From JBDKTH01 sp964558295 (GTDB taxonomy: Bacteria; Planctomycetota; Planctomycetia; Pirellulales; Thermoguttaceae): a DNA stretch of 34,452 nucleotides. Made by a program: the position numbers and the translations under genes. This document shows positions 8,353-15,544 of this stretch, one piece after another; within the stretch, counting starts at the first letter, position 1; each line of letters begins with the position of its first letter. Under the pieces are notes generated by a model, which made no database searches, was not told the DNA's origin, and worked only from the letters and a program-made list of their open reading frames with translations. The DNA is taken from assembly GCA_964558295.1 (NCBI GenBank), contig CAZLDQ010000034.1:1-34452 (forward strand), read 5' to 3'.

Positions 8353-8994
8353 CTATCGGTTCTGTTCGTCAAACCCCAAAACAGGTCGCTCCGGTGCGAC
8401 GATTCCCCGGAAATACAGATCCAGCACGGTTTCAATCAGTTCTTCGCCTTCCAGGGGCTCGCCGGCCGTGACCCGCGCATTGACGAGTTCCACCAGGCCG
8501 CCGACGTACAATTGGGCCTGCATCTTTGGATCGTGGGGCCGGAAGACGCCCTCGTCGATTCCTTGTTGAAAGATCGCCGCCGTCTGCTCCAGCGCGGTAG
8601 CGAGCATGGCGCGCTTCGTGGGCTCCAGAAAGGGACGCACTGTCTCATCCCGCACAAACGTCCGGATCACCTCGCGATGCTCCTTCATGTGGTCGAACAG
8701 GCTTCGGAGCATCGCGCGGAGCTTCTCGGGTGCCGACAAGGGGGAATGGATCGTTTCGTCGTGTGCCGCCAGCAGCGGTTCGACCATCTTCTCGTGAATG
8801 AACGAGATCAGATCTCGCTTGTCGCGGAAGTAGTTGTAGAGACTCCCTTTGGCCATGCCGGCCGCCGCAGCGACCCGTTCCATGGTCATCTTTTCGAAAC
8901 CATGCTCGACCAGGACCGACACCGCGGCGGTGTAGATCGTCTCCTTCATCATCTGGTTGAGCAATTCCTTGCGTGCCTTGGTCAGCCTCGGCAT
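8353..8994 (-). CDS. TetR/AcrR-family transcriptional regulator
   Basis: The 213-residue protein has a typical N-terminal helix-turn-helix (KMTMERVAAAAGMAKGSLYNYF region, written here only as the family mark) followed by KRDLISFI, and an all-helical ligand domain. The frame is open upstream to 9168, but the ATG at 8994 follows a textbook AAGGAGGTG site with eight bases of spacing, so this start is well supported. TetR proteins usually repress their own gene and a neighbour on binding a small molecule. The divergent gene at 9180 is the obvious neighbour target; no clear palindromic operator could be found in the 185-base spacer. Confidence 0.92.
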   Translation of the reverse strand: MPRLTKARKELLNQMMKETIYTAAVSVLVEHGFEKMTMERVAAAAGMAKGSLYNYFRDKRDLISFIHEKMVEPLLAAHDETIHSPLSAPEKLRAMLRSLFDHMKEHREVIRTFVRDETVRPFLEPTKRAMLATALEQTAAIFQQGIDEGVFRPHDPKMQAQLYVGGLVELVNARVTAGEPLEGEELIETVLDLYFRGIVAPERPVLGFDEQNR

Positions 8995-9067
8995 TCCCAC
9001 CACCTCCTTCATGCCGTACCGGTTGCCCCCTTCCCCCCCGTAAAAGTCATTCACCACCACCAGCGTC

Positions 9068-9076
9068 ATTGTAGCA
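9068..9076 (-). promoter_or_regulatory. Extended -10 promoter element for the TetR gene
   Basis: Minus-strand TGCTACAAT is an extended -10 box with one mismatch from TGNTATAAT. It lies about 75 bases upstream of the supported TetR start. No convincing -35 box accompanies it. Confidence 0.4.
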
Positions 9077-9115
9077 GAAATGGACAACTCTGGGTGGAAG
9101 ATGTCCGGCGGCCAA

Positions 9116-9144
9116 TTGACCCGACCGCGGGTGGCGATTACGAT
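9116..9144 (+). promoter_or_regulatory. Sigma-70-type promoter of the TIM-barrel gene
   Basis: TTGACC (9116-9121) and TACGAT (9139-9144) are separated by exactly 17 bases. The predicted transcript starts about 28 bases before the ATG at 9180. It diverges from the TetR promoter about 40 bases away, which would allow shared control. Confidence 0.5.
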
Positions 9145-9179
9145 CGAACCCCGGAATATCAACCCCACAAGAGCCTACG

Positions 9180-10136
9180 ATGACTGAGAGATTGACCCGC
9201 CGCCAACTGCTAACCCGCTCAGGAGTGTGCCTTGGGGCCGCTGCGTGGGGTGCGACGACCAGGGCCCAGACCGCCCCTGAGTCGCCTCAAGCTCCCTTTC
9301 GTTACTGCCTTAACACGGCCACGATCCGCGGCTATAAGCTGAGTCTCGCCGAAGAAGTGGAGATTGCTGCCAAGGCCGGCTACACAGCGATCGAGCCTTG
9401 GACCGACCGGATCTGTGCCTATGCCGAAAGCGGCCAATCGCTGGGCGAACTGCGCCGGCGGATCGCCGATCTCGGCCTGACCGTGGAAAGCGCGATTACC
9501 TTCGCCGTCTGGGCGGTCGACGACGATTCGGCCCGCGCCAAGGGGATGGAACAGTTCAAACGCGAGATGGATCTTCTGGCCCAGATTGGCGGAAAACGAA
9601 TCGCCGCCGCGCCGGCAGGGATCTACCGCACGCCAGGCATGGATCTCGCCAAGATCGCCGAGCGGTATCGGGCGGTCCTCGACCTGGGGCGGCAGATGGG
9701 CGTCATCCCACAACTGGAAATCTGGGGGGGAGCGAAAACCCTGGGACGCCTCAGCGACGCGGCCTTCGTGGCGATCGAGGCCAATCATCCCGACGCCTGC
9801 CTGCTCTTGGACGTCTTCCATCTCTACCGCGGCAGCGGCTTTGAGGGGCTGAAGTTGCTCAACGGCGCCGCGATGCACGTCTTCCACCTCAACGATTACC
9901 CGGCCGACCCGCCTCGCGAGACGATCACCGATGGCCAGCGTGTCTACCCGGGCGACGGCATTGCCCCGCTCGGCCAAATCCTCGGCGATCTGGCCCGCAC
10001 GGGTTTTCGGGGCTTTTTGTCGCTGGAGCTGTTCAACAAAGACTACTGGCAACACGATCCACTGAGCACCGCCCGCACGGGTCTGGAAAAGACCCGCGCC
10101 GTCGTCGCCCGGGCGTTTCCGTCCACGCAACCGTGA
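9180..10136 (+). CDS. Tat-exported sugar phosphate isomerase/epimerase-like TIM barrel
   Basis: The 318-residue protein starts with a twin-arginine signal (TRRQLLTRSG, hydrophobic stretch, cleavage near TRAQTA) and then an AP-endonuclease-2-like TIM barrel of the hydroxypyruvate isomerase/sugar epimerase group. Likely metal ligands lie in IPQLEIWGG (Glu), CLLLDVFHLYRG (Asp and His), HVFHLNDYP (His, Asp) and GFLSLELFN (Glu). Such secreted copies are common in planctomycetes, and their substrates are mostly unknown; sugar or keto-sugar conversion is the family norm. A strong intrinsic terminator follows 45 bases after the stop. Confidence 0.88.
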   Translation: MTERLTRRQLLTRSGVCLGAAAWGATTRAQTAPESPQAPFRYCLNTATIRGYKLSLAEEVEIAAKAGYTAIEPWTDRICAYAESGQSLGELRRRIADLGLTVESAITFAVWAVDDDSARAKGMEQFKREMDLLAQIGGKRIAAAPAGIYRTPGMDLAKIAERYRAVLDLGRQMGVIPQLEIWGGAKTLGRLSDAAFVAIEANHPDACLLLDVFHLYRGSGFEGLKLLNGAAMHVFHLNDYPADPPRETITDGQRVYPGDGIAPLGQILGDLARTGFRGFLSLELFNKDYWQHDPLSTARTGLEKTRAVVARAFPSTQP

Positions 10137-10181
10137 CTCCGTCCGTTGGTCGGTTCTCAGGTTGCCAACTTCGCAGTGATC

Positions 10182-10204
10182 ACGTATCCGCGGGATACGT
10201 TTTT
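10182..10204 (+). terminator. Intrinsic terminator after the TIM-barrel gene
   Basis: A perfect 8-bp stem (ACGTATCC / GGATACGT) with a 3-base loop GCG is followed directly by a run of five T. It terminates plus-strand transcription. The minus strand has no T run, so it is not two-way. Confidence 0.85.
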
Positions 10205-10269
10205 CACGACAGCGAGTGAAGAGAACCGGGTTGACAATCCGACGGGCCCTCAATTGGGGGCGGATATGC

Positions 10270-11964
10270 TCAGAACAGCCCGACGATCTCTTCATTCTCG
10301 TTGATGTCGATCGACTCGGCGGCGGGGAGCTTGGGTAGCCCGGGCATGGTCATAATGTCACCGGTCAACACGACGACGAAGCCGGCCCCAGCGCAGACCT
10401 TCACGCCGCGCAGGGGAACGTCGAACTTCTTGGGCCGGCCCTTCAAGAGCGGATCGGTGGAGAAGGAATACTGCGTCTTGGCCATGCAAATCGGCAGATT
10501 GCCAAACCCGTTGTCCTGAAGGGTCTGGAATTCGTCGCGGAGCTTCTTGTCGGCCAGCACGTCCGTGGCCCCGTAGATCTCCCGGCAGATGATCCCCACC
10601 TTTTGCCAGAGGGTACACGTGTCGGGATAGAGCAACTGGAAGTCGGTTTTCGTCCCCTCGACCACGTCGACCACCGCCCGGGCAAGCTCTTCCGCCCCGG
10701 CGCCGCCGCGCGCCCAGTGGTCGGCCCGGACGACTTTCACGGTCAAGTAGGAGCACTTGTCCTGGATGAAGCGAATCTCCTCGTCCGTATCGCTCACGAA
10801 AGAGTTCACCGCCACGACCACGGGAAGGCCGAAGCGGTGGATGTTTTCAATATGTTTCTTGAGGTTGTCGATCCCTTTGTCGAGGGCTTCGAAGTTCGGC
10901 TCCTGAAGACTCTTGAGGTCCACGCCGCCATGATGCTTCAGGGCCCGAACGGTGGCCACAATCACCACGGCGTTCGGACGGATGCCCGACTTGCGACAGA
11001 CGATGTTCATGAACTTCTCGGCTCCCAGATCGGCGCCGAAGCCGGCCTCGGTGACCGTATACTCCGAGAGCCGCATGGCCATTTTCGTGGCGATGATGCT
11101 GTTGCAGCCGGGGGAGATATTGGCGTACGGTCCGCCGAGGACATAGGCCGGCGTATTCTCGTGCGTCTGCAGGAGGTGCGGGTTGAGGGCGTTTATCAAC
11201 TGGAGGGTCATCGCCCCGTGGGCCTTGAGATCGGCGGCCGTCACCGGCTTTTTTTCCCGGGTATAGGCGACGATGATCCGGCCGAGACGTTCGCGCAGCT
11301 CGGTGAGCGATTCGGCCAGGCAAAAGCAGGCCATCACCTCGCTGGCCACCGTGATATCGAAACTGCTCTCGCGGGGTACGGCGTTGTTGATCCCGCCCAG
11401 GCCGGTGATGATCTGACGCAAGGCCCGGTCGTTCATATCCATCACGCGATTCCACACCACGCGACGGGGATCGATGTTCAGCGAGTTCCCCTGGTGGATG
11501 TGGTTATCCAGCATGGCAGCCAGTAGGTTGTGCGCCAGCTCGATGGCGTGGATGTCGCCGGTGAAGTGGAGGTTGATGTCCTCCATCGGTACGACTTGCG
11601 CATAGCCGCCGCCGGCCGCCCCGCCTTTCAGGCCGAAGCAGGGCCCCATCGATGGCTCGCGCAGGCAGACCACCGTCCGCTTGCCGATCCGGTTGAGCCC
11701 ATCAGCCAAGCCGATGCTCGTGGTCGTTTTCCCTTCGCCGGCCGGCGTGGGCGTAATCGCCGAGACGAGCACCAATTTCCCCATCGGTGCCCCGGCCTGC
11801 CGCCGGTAGAGGTCCATCGATACCTTGGCCTTATACTTGCCATAATGCTCCAAGTCATCCGACTTGATATTGAGCTTCGCCGCGATTTCGTCAATCGGCA
11901 ACATCCTCGCCCGGCGAGCGATTTCGATATCAGGCAAGTGTTTTCGTTGTGATGTGTCGGACAT
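10270..11964 (-). CDS. fhs: Formate-tetrahydrofolate ligase
   Basis: The 564-residue enzyme joins formate to tetrahydrofolate with ATP to give 10-formyl-tetrahydrofolate, or runs in reverse to recover ATP. It shows the ATP loop TPTPAGEGKTTT, LREPSMGPCFGLKGGAAGGG and the start region DIEIARRARMLPIDEIA typical of the family, and the length fits the usual 550-560. The open frame extends to 12033, but alignment with family members places the start at 11964 (MSDTSQRK). No Shine-Dalgarno site precedes this ATG; a degenerate ATCCACC repeat abuts it. The gene closes the one-carbon block, 144 bases after the methyltransferase gene. FolD or FchA, needed to link it to the reductase, are not in the window. 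Confidence 0.96.
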   Translation of the reverse strand: MSDTSQRKHLPDIEIARRARMLPIDEIAAKLNIKSDDLEHYGKYKAKVSMDLYRRQAGAPMGKLVLVSAITPTPAGEGKTTTSIGLADGLNRIGKRTVVCLREPSMGPCFGLKGGAAGGGYAQVVPMEDINLHFTGDIHAIELAHNLLAAMLDNHIHQGNSLNIDPRRVVWNRVMDMNDRALRQIITGLGGINNAVPRESSFDITVASEVMACFCLAESLTELRERLGRIIVAYTREKKPVTAADLKAHGAMTLQLINALNPHLLQTHENTPAYVLGGPYANISPGCNSIIATKMAMRLSEYTVTEAGFGADLGAEKFMNIVCRKSGIRPNAVVIVATVRALKHHGGVDLKSLQEPNFEALDKGIDNLKKHIENIHRFGLPVVVAVNSFVSDTDEEIRFIQDKCSYLTVKVVRADHWARGGAGAEELARAVVDVVEGTKTDFQLLYPDTCTLWQKVGIICREIYGATDVLADKKLRDEFQTLQDNGFGNLPICMAKTQYSFSTDPLLKGRPKKFDVPLRGVKVCAGAGFVVVLTGDIMTMPGLPKLPAAESIDINENEEIVGLF

Positions 11965-12000
11965 GGGATGGTGGATGCTGGATGGTGGATGGTGGATGGC
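11965..12000. repeat. GGATGGT-type short tandem repeat at the fhs start
   Basis: Five degenerate copies of a 7-base unit (GGATGGT, GGATGCT, GGATGGT, GGATGGT, GGATGGC) directly abut the fhs start codon, so on the coding strand the leader reads as ATCCACC repeats. The repeat takes the place where a ribosome site would be expected. Confidence 0.8.
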
Positions 12001-12108
12001 ACGCGAGGAGTTCACCCGGCTGGATCGCGTCATTCACGGCTTGGTTCTTCGCGTTTTTCCGTGCACACGATCCCCCACGCCATTCACTCGCTGTGCGTAC
12101 TGCATCCT

Positions 12109-12978
12109 CTATGCATAAAAATCACGTACCCGCATGATCGCCTCAAAGCCGTCGGCGCGAAGCACGTCTTCGAGACACTGCATGGCGGGATGAGTCGCGG
12201 GAAGCAGCTCGTACTTCCGTTTGACCGAACCGATAATCAGATCGAGTCCCAAGGGCATGGCCTTGGTCAAAAACGCGCTTTCCAGGGGGCCTTTGACCGG
12301 CTCGCCGTTGGCCCGCTTGGGCGGGAGCATCACGGTGAAGTTGCTCAGGCCGACGGAGAAATGGACGCCCGCCAGGTCCGGGTCGCTGTGGATCGTTGCC
12401 ATGGCTCCGAGCAACCGCTTGAGGTTTCCCTCGGTGTCGCTGCCGATCGGAGCAATGCCCGGATCAATGATGAAGTCGTCGTTAGTAAAGCCTTGGCCGC
12501 TAGCCCGGGCGGCCGTTACCAGTTCTTGGGTTGCCTGGTAGGTTTCTTCAGCCGTGCGACAGGCCCGACGCTGACCGGCTTCCACGCGTTCGGAGACTAG
12601 CAGGATCGGCCGGAAAGGGCGGATGGTTGCCAGGTTGAACATCTCCGGGCGAAGGGCGGAGATCGAGTTGAGGATCGGTTTCTTCCCTTCGGCTCGATCG
12701 AGGTCATAGGCTTCCAGGCCGGCTTTGGCGAGGTTGTAATCCGGCGTGTCGATCGACAGCGGCTTGCGCGTCACTTGCTGGATCTTCCGGACCAAATCGG
12801 CCATGAACTCGGCCGAACGAGCGCCGACGTTGACGTCGATGTAGGAGGCGCCGCCTTGGTCCTGCACACGGGCCAACTCCACGATTCCCGCAAGGTCTCC
12901 CGCCTCAAAGAGCTTGTGCGTCGATGGGACCGAATCGTTGATGCTTTCTCCAATGATCGAAAGTCCGCTAATCGCCAT
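12109..12978 (-). CDS. Pterin-binding methyltransferase (AcsE/MtgA-like)
   Basis: The 289-residue protein is a dihydropteroate-synthase-fold methyltransferase. Marks include IIGESIND at the start, the YIDVNVGA strand, LSIDTPDYN and LNSIS, all typical of methyl-tetrahydrofolate:corrinoid protein methyltransferases. It is expected to move a methyl group between N5-methyl-tetrahydrofolate and the Co centre of a corrinoid protein, here probably the one encoded at 14763-15410. Its start overlaps the end of the reductase gene by 11 bases, with AGGAAAAG as ribosome site inside that gene, so translation of the two is probably coupled. True dihydropteroate synthase is a less likely reading because of the neighbours and motifs. 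Confidence 0.85.
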   Translation of the reverse strand: MAISGLSIIGESINDSVPSTHKLFEAGDLAGIVELARVQDQGGASYIDVNVGARSAEFMADLVRKIQQVTRKPLSIDTPDYNLAKAGLEAYDLDRAEGKKPILNSISALRPEMFNLATIRPFRPILLVSERVEAGQRRACRTAEETYQATQELVTAARASGQGFTNDDFIIDPGIAPIGSDTEGNLKRLLGAMATIHSDPDLAGVHFSVGLSNFTVMLPPKRANGEPVKGPLESAFLTKAMPLGLDLIIGSVKRKYELLPATHPAMQCLEDVLRADGFEAIMRVRDFYA

Positions 12979-14596
12979 CCGCTTTTCCTTTCATTTCCTT
13001 GGGCGAGCTTGTCGGCTCGCGGGCCGCCGTATCGTGCGACGGAGCGTAGTGGTCGCGGTCCAGATAGGTGTTGGCCCAGGCCGAGGTGTGTTTCCGTTGT
13101 GCGTTGTAGATCATCGGCGGGCCGGAGGCCATCTGTTCCGACTCTCGGTAGTACTTCAATCGCTCATAAACCCGTGCCCAGAAGCACTCCTTGTCGTCCA
13201 ACTCACAGCGGCCGTTGCGCGAACCGCCACAGGGACCGTTTCGCAACTGCTTTGCGCAGTGGGCCAGCGGGCAAAGGTAGCCGCAGTCGGGCAGGCTACA
13301 ATCGCCGCAGTCCTCGCAGCCGTAGCCCAGGTGCTTGGCTTCCCGTTCCAGCCAGTAGGCCAGCCGGCGGAGAGCCCCCGGCTTCTTCTCCCAACGGTCA
13401 AATAGGCGCACCAGCCTGTCATAGAGCCCCGTGCCTCGGGTAAACGCCCAGTGGTGCACCTGACGTGAGAACTTATACCCGAGTGTAATCTCTTTGGTCT
13501 TGGGCGGGAACTTCACCGACAGGCGATACTGGGGATCAACCTCCGTCGAACAGCACTGGCCGGTGACTGGGTCGTGCTGGAAGAGAAAGAACTCGTCGGG
13601 CTGGGAATACTGGATCTCACGCAAAAAGTCGCGCCAGTCGTCGGGCCGGTAGCTCTCGGCCAGATCGATGACCGCCCCGAACGTCTCGACCGTGTGAATC
13701 CCGCCCAGGTAGCCGGCGGCAAAGCCGAGCCCGCGAAACACGGCCAGTTGCTTGGCCGCCAGTTCGACGAAGAACTGCCGCCCCTTGTCCGGCCCGGCGG
13801 CGTAGCGTTGGACCTTGTTCAGCAGTCCATCGCTGACCACCCCGCCGGGCAGCCGGCCGCGGTGGAACAGTTCCGCGACACTCCGGTTGAGCAGATAGAC
13901 GTTACCGATCACTGGGATATTGAGCCCGCGGGATTCCAGCAGCAGTTTGACCTCGTGGAACTTGCGCATGTCGTAGCCCAACTGTGGGAGGACCCATTGG
14001 GCGCCGGCCTTGATCTTGCGCAAAAGCTTGAAGTACTGCGGCATCAGTTCCCGCTCATGCCGTTTGAACGGGGAGACAACACAGCCGATGAAGAAGTTCG
14101 TCTTCGGAAGGGGCTCGATCGAGCCCTTGCTTCCGGGGATCTGGAGGCCCTCGTTCATTGAACGCAAAAGGGTGATCAATCCGAGCGAATCCAAATCAAA
14201 CACCGGTTCAGCCACGCCGCCGAAGCCGGCGGTCGGGTAATCCCCAGTAATCGCCAAGAGATTATCGAACCCTTCGGCCGCGTAGCGCCAGGCGGCCGCC
14301 TCCAGGGCGTTGCGATTCATGTCCTTGCAGGCCAGGTGGATGACGACCTGCGAGGCCCGTTGGGCGACCAAGCCGGCCAGCCAGTCGGGCGGGAGCATCG
14401 GCGCACCGCCGGGACTATCGGTGATCGAGATCCAGCCGATCCGCGGATCGGCCAGGCAGGCCTCGGCCAGGTCTCGGACCGAGTACGCTTCGCTCTCCCC
14501 AGGGAGGCCTCGCGTGGTGACCAACTCGGCCCCATAGAAGAAGCGGTCCCCCGCCACCATTTCCCGAAACGTCACGCCCTCTTTTGGTGCGATCAC
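12968..14596 (-). CDS. Methylenetetrahydrofolate reductase with fused MetV-type cysteine-rich domain
   Basis: The 542-residue protein has an N-terminal MetF-like flavin TIM barrel (about 8-345; note ACKDMNRNALEA and LLAITGDYP) and a C-terminal domain of the MTHFR_C/MetV family. That domain holds nine Cys between residues 427 and 471 (CEDCGDCSLPDCGYLCPLAHC and beyond), expected to bind zinc or iron-sulfur centres. Acetogens such as Moorella encode MetF and MetV as separate subunits, so the form here is a natural fusion. It interconverts methylene- and methyl-tetrahydrofolate; the electron carrier is not evident. The start is GTG with GAGGG eight bases upstream. A Lys/Ser/Asp tail after 500 looks disordered. 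Confidence 0.9.
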   Translation of the reverse strand: MIAPKEGVTFREMVAGDRFFYGAELVTTRGLPGESEAYSVRDLAEACLADPRIGWISITDSPGGAPMLPPDWLAGLVAQRASQVVIHLACKDMNRNALEAAAWRYAAEGFDNLLAITGDYPTAGFGGVAEPVFDLDSLGLITLLRSMNEGLQIPGSKGSIEPLPKTNFFIGCVVSPFKRHERELMPQYFKLLRKIKAGAQWVLPQLGYDMRKFHEVKLLLESRGLNIPVIGNVYLLNRSVAELFHRGRLPGGVVSDGLLNKVQRYAAGPDKGRQFFVELAAKQLAVFRGLGFAAGYLGGIHTVETFGAVIDLAESYRPDDWRDFLREIQYSQPDEFFLFQHDPVTGQCCSTEVDPQYRLSVKFPPKTKEITLGYKFSRQVHHWAFTRGTGLYDRLVRLFDRWEKKPGALRRLAYWLEREAKHLGYGCEDCGDCSLPDCGYLCPLAHCAKQLRNGPCGGSRNGRCELDDKECFWARVYERLKYYRESEQMASGPPMIYNAQRKHTSAWANTYLDRDHYAPSHDTAAREPTSSPKEMKGKADGD

Positions 14597-14631
14597 GACA
14601 CGGGCCCTCGCCGAGGATCAGGAGCAAGGAC

Positions 14632-14746
14632 GGAACGGAATGACAAAAGACGAAAACCGAATGACGAAGGAATGACCAAATGACGAAGGACGAAAACGAT
14701 GACGTTACGCAGCCCTTTAGTCATTCGGGCTTCGTCATTTGTCCTT
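14632..14746. repeat. Degenerate GAATGACGAAGG repeat island with inverted arm
   Basis: The spacer between the corrinoid protein and reductase genes is filled with variants of GAATGACGAAGG on the plus strand, then the same motif inverted. CAAATGACGAAG (14677-14688) and CTTCGTCATTTG (14730-14741) form a perfect 12-bp inverted pair. The 15-mer TGACGAAGGAATGAC (14662-14676) recurs inverted at 23480-23494. Confidence 0.75.
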
Positions 14747-14762
14747 GCGGCATCCGTTATCT

Positions 14763-15410
14763 TCAGGCGGCTTGCGTCTGGCCGACCAAGCGGCGGGCCA
14801 AGGCGACGGCGCTGCTGGCGTTGTCGCTGTAGCCGTCGGCGCCGATCTCGTCGGCATATTGTTGGGTGATCGGCGCGCCGCCGATCATCACCTTGGTTTT
14901 TCCACGGAGGCCGGCCACTTCAAGGGCCTGGATGACTGCCTTCATCTGGACCATCGTGGTGGTCAACAGGGCCGACATGGCCACGATCGAGCCCTCCTTG
15001 GCCTGGGCCGCTTCGATGAACCTATGAGGGGGGACGTCTACGCCCAGGTCGACCACTTCAAACCCACCCCCTTCGAGCATCGAGGCCACCAAGTTCTTGC
15101 CGATGTCGTGCAAATCCCCCTGAACCGTGCCGATCACCACCCGCCCGGCCGATTCCGCCCCTGAGGCGGCCAACCGTGGGCTGAGCAGGGCCAACGACAT
15201 CTTCATTGCTCGCTCGGCGATCAACAACTCGGGCACAAAGTACTCGTTGCACTCGAACCGCTTGCCCACCTCGTCCATGGCCGGAATCATGTATTTGGCC
15301 AGCAATTCGGAAGGACTGATGTTCGCTTCCAGGGCGGCCTTGGTCACGTCTTCCGCCTTGCGCGCGTTGCCGGTCACGATGGCGTCATAGAGTTCAGCAG
15401 GGTCAGACAT
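14763..15410 (-). CDS. Corrinoid (B12-binding) methyl-carrier protein
   Basis: The 215-residue protein has a helical cap domain (about 1-85) and a B12-binding Rossmann domain with the DxHxxG motif in GDLHDIGKN, whose His is the lower cobalt ligand, plus GGAPIT near the end. This is the build of MtaC/MtbC-type corrinoid proteins and of the methionine synthase B12 module. It should carry a methyl group between a substrate-specific methyltransferase and the pterin-binding methyltransferase encoded downstream. No substrate-specific methyltransferase and no reductive activase are in the window. The ATG at 15410, after GGAGGGG, is preferred over the TTG one codon earlier. It lies upstream of the reductase in the same direction, with a repeat-filled 166-base spacer. 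Confidence 0.93.
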   Translation of the reverse strand: MSDPAELYDAIVTGNARKAEDVTKAALEANISPSELLAKYMIPAMDEVGKRFECNEYFVPELLIAERAMKMSLALLSPRLAASGAESAGRVVIGTVQGDLHDIGKNLVASMLEGGGFEVVDLGVDVPPHRFIEAAQAKEGSIVAMSALLTTTMVQMKAVIQALEVAGLRGKTKVMIGGAPITQQYADEIGADGYSDNASSAVALARRLVGQTQAA

Positions 15411-15544
15411 CAATCCCCTCCCAAAAGCATGTGATGTGCTTCCACTATGTCTTTATCGTATCGACCCGACCCTCACGACGCCAGTCCCTCCCTTTGTAGG
15501 TCAAACGTGGAAGTCATTCTTCGGCCGCCCCTCAGGTAGGATCT

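Noticed and set aside
15411..15544. Cobalamin riboswitch upstream of the corrinoid protein gene (also looked for at 4489-4774)
   Set aside because: No B12-box-like sequence or fitting hairpin set could be recognised by eye. A covariance-model search would settle it.
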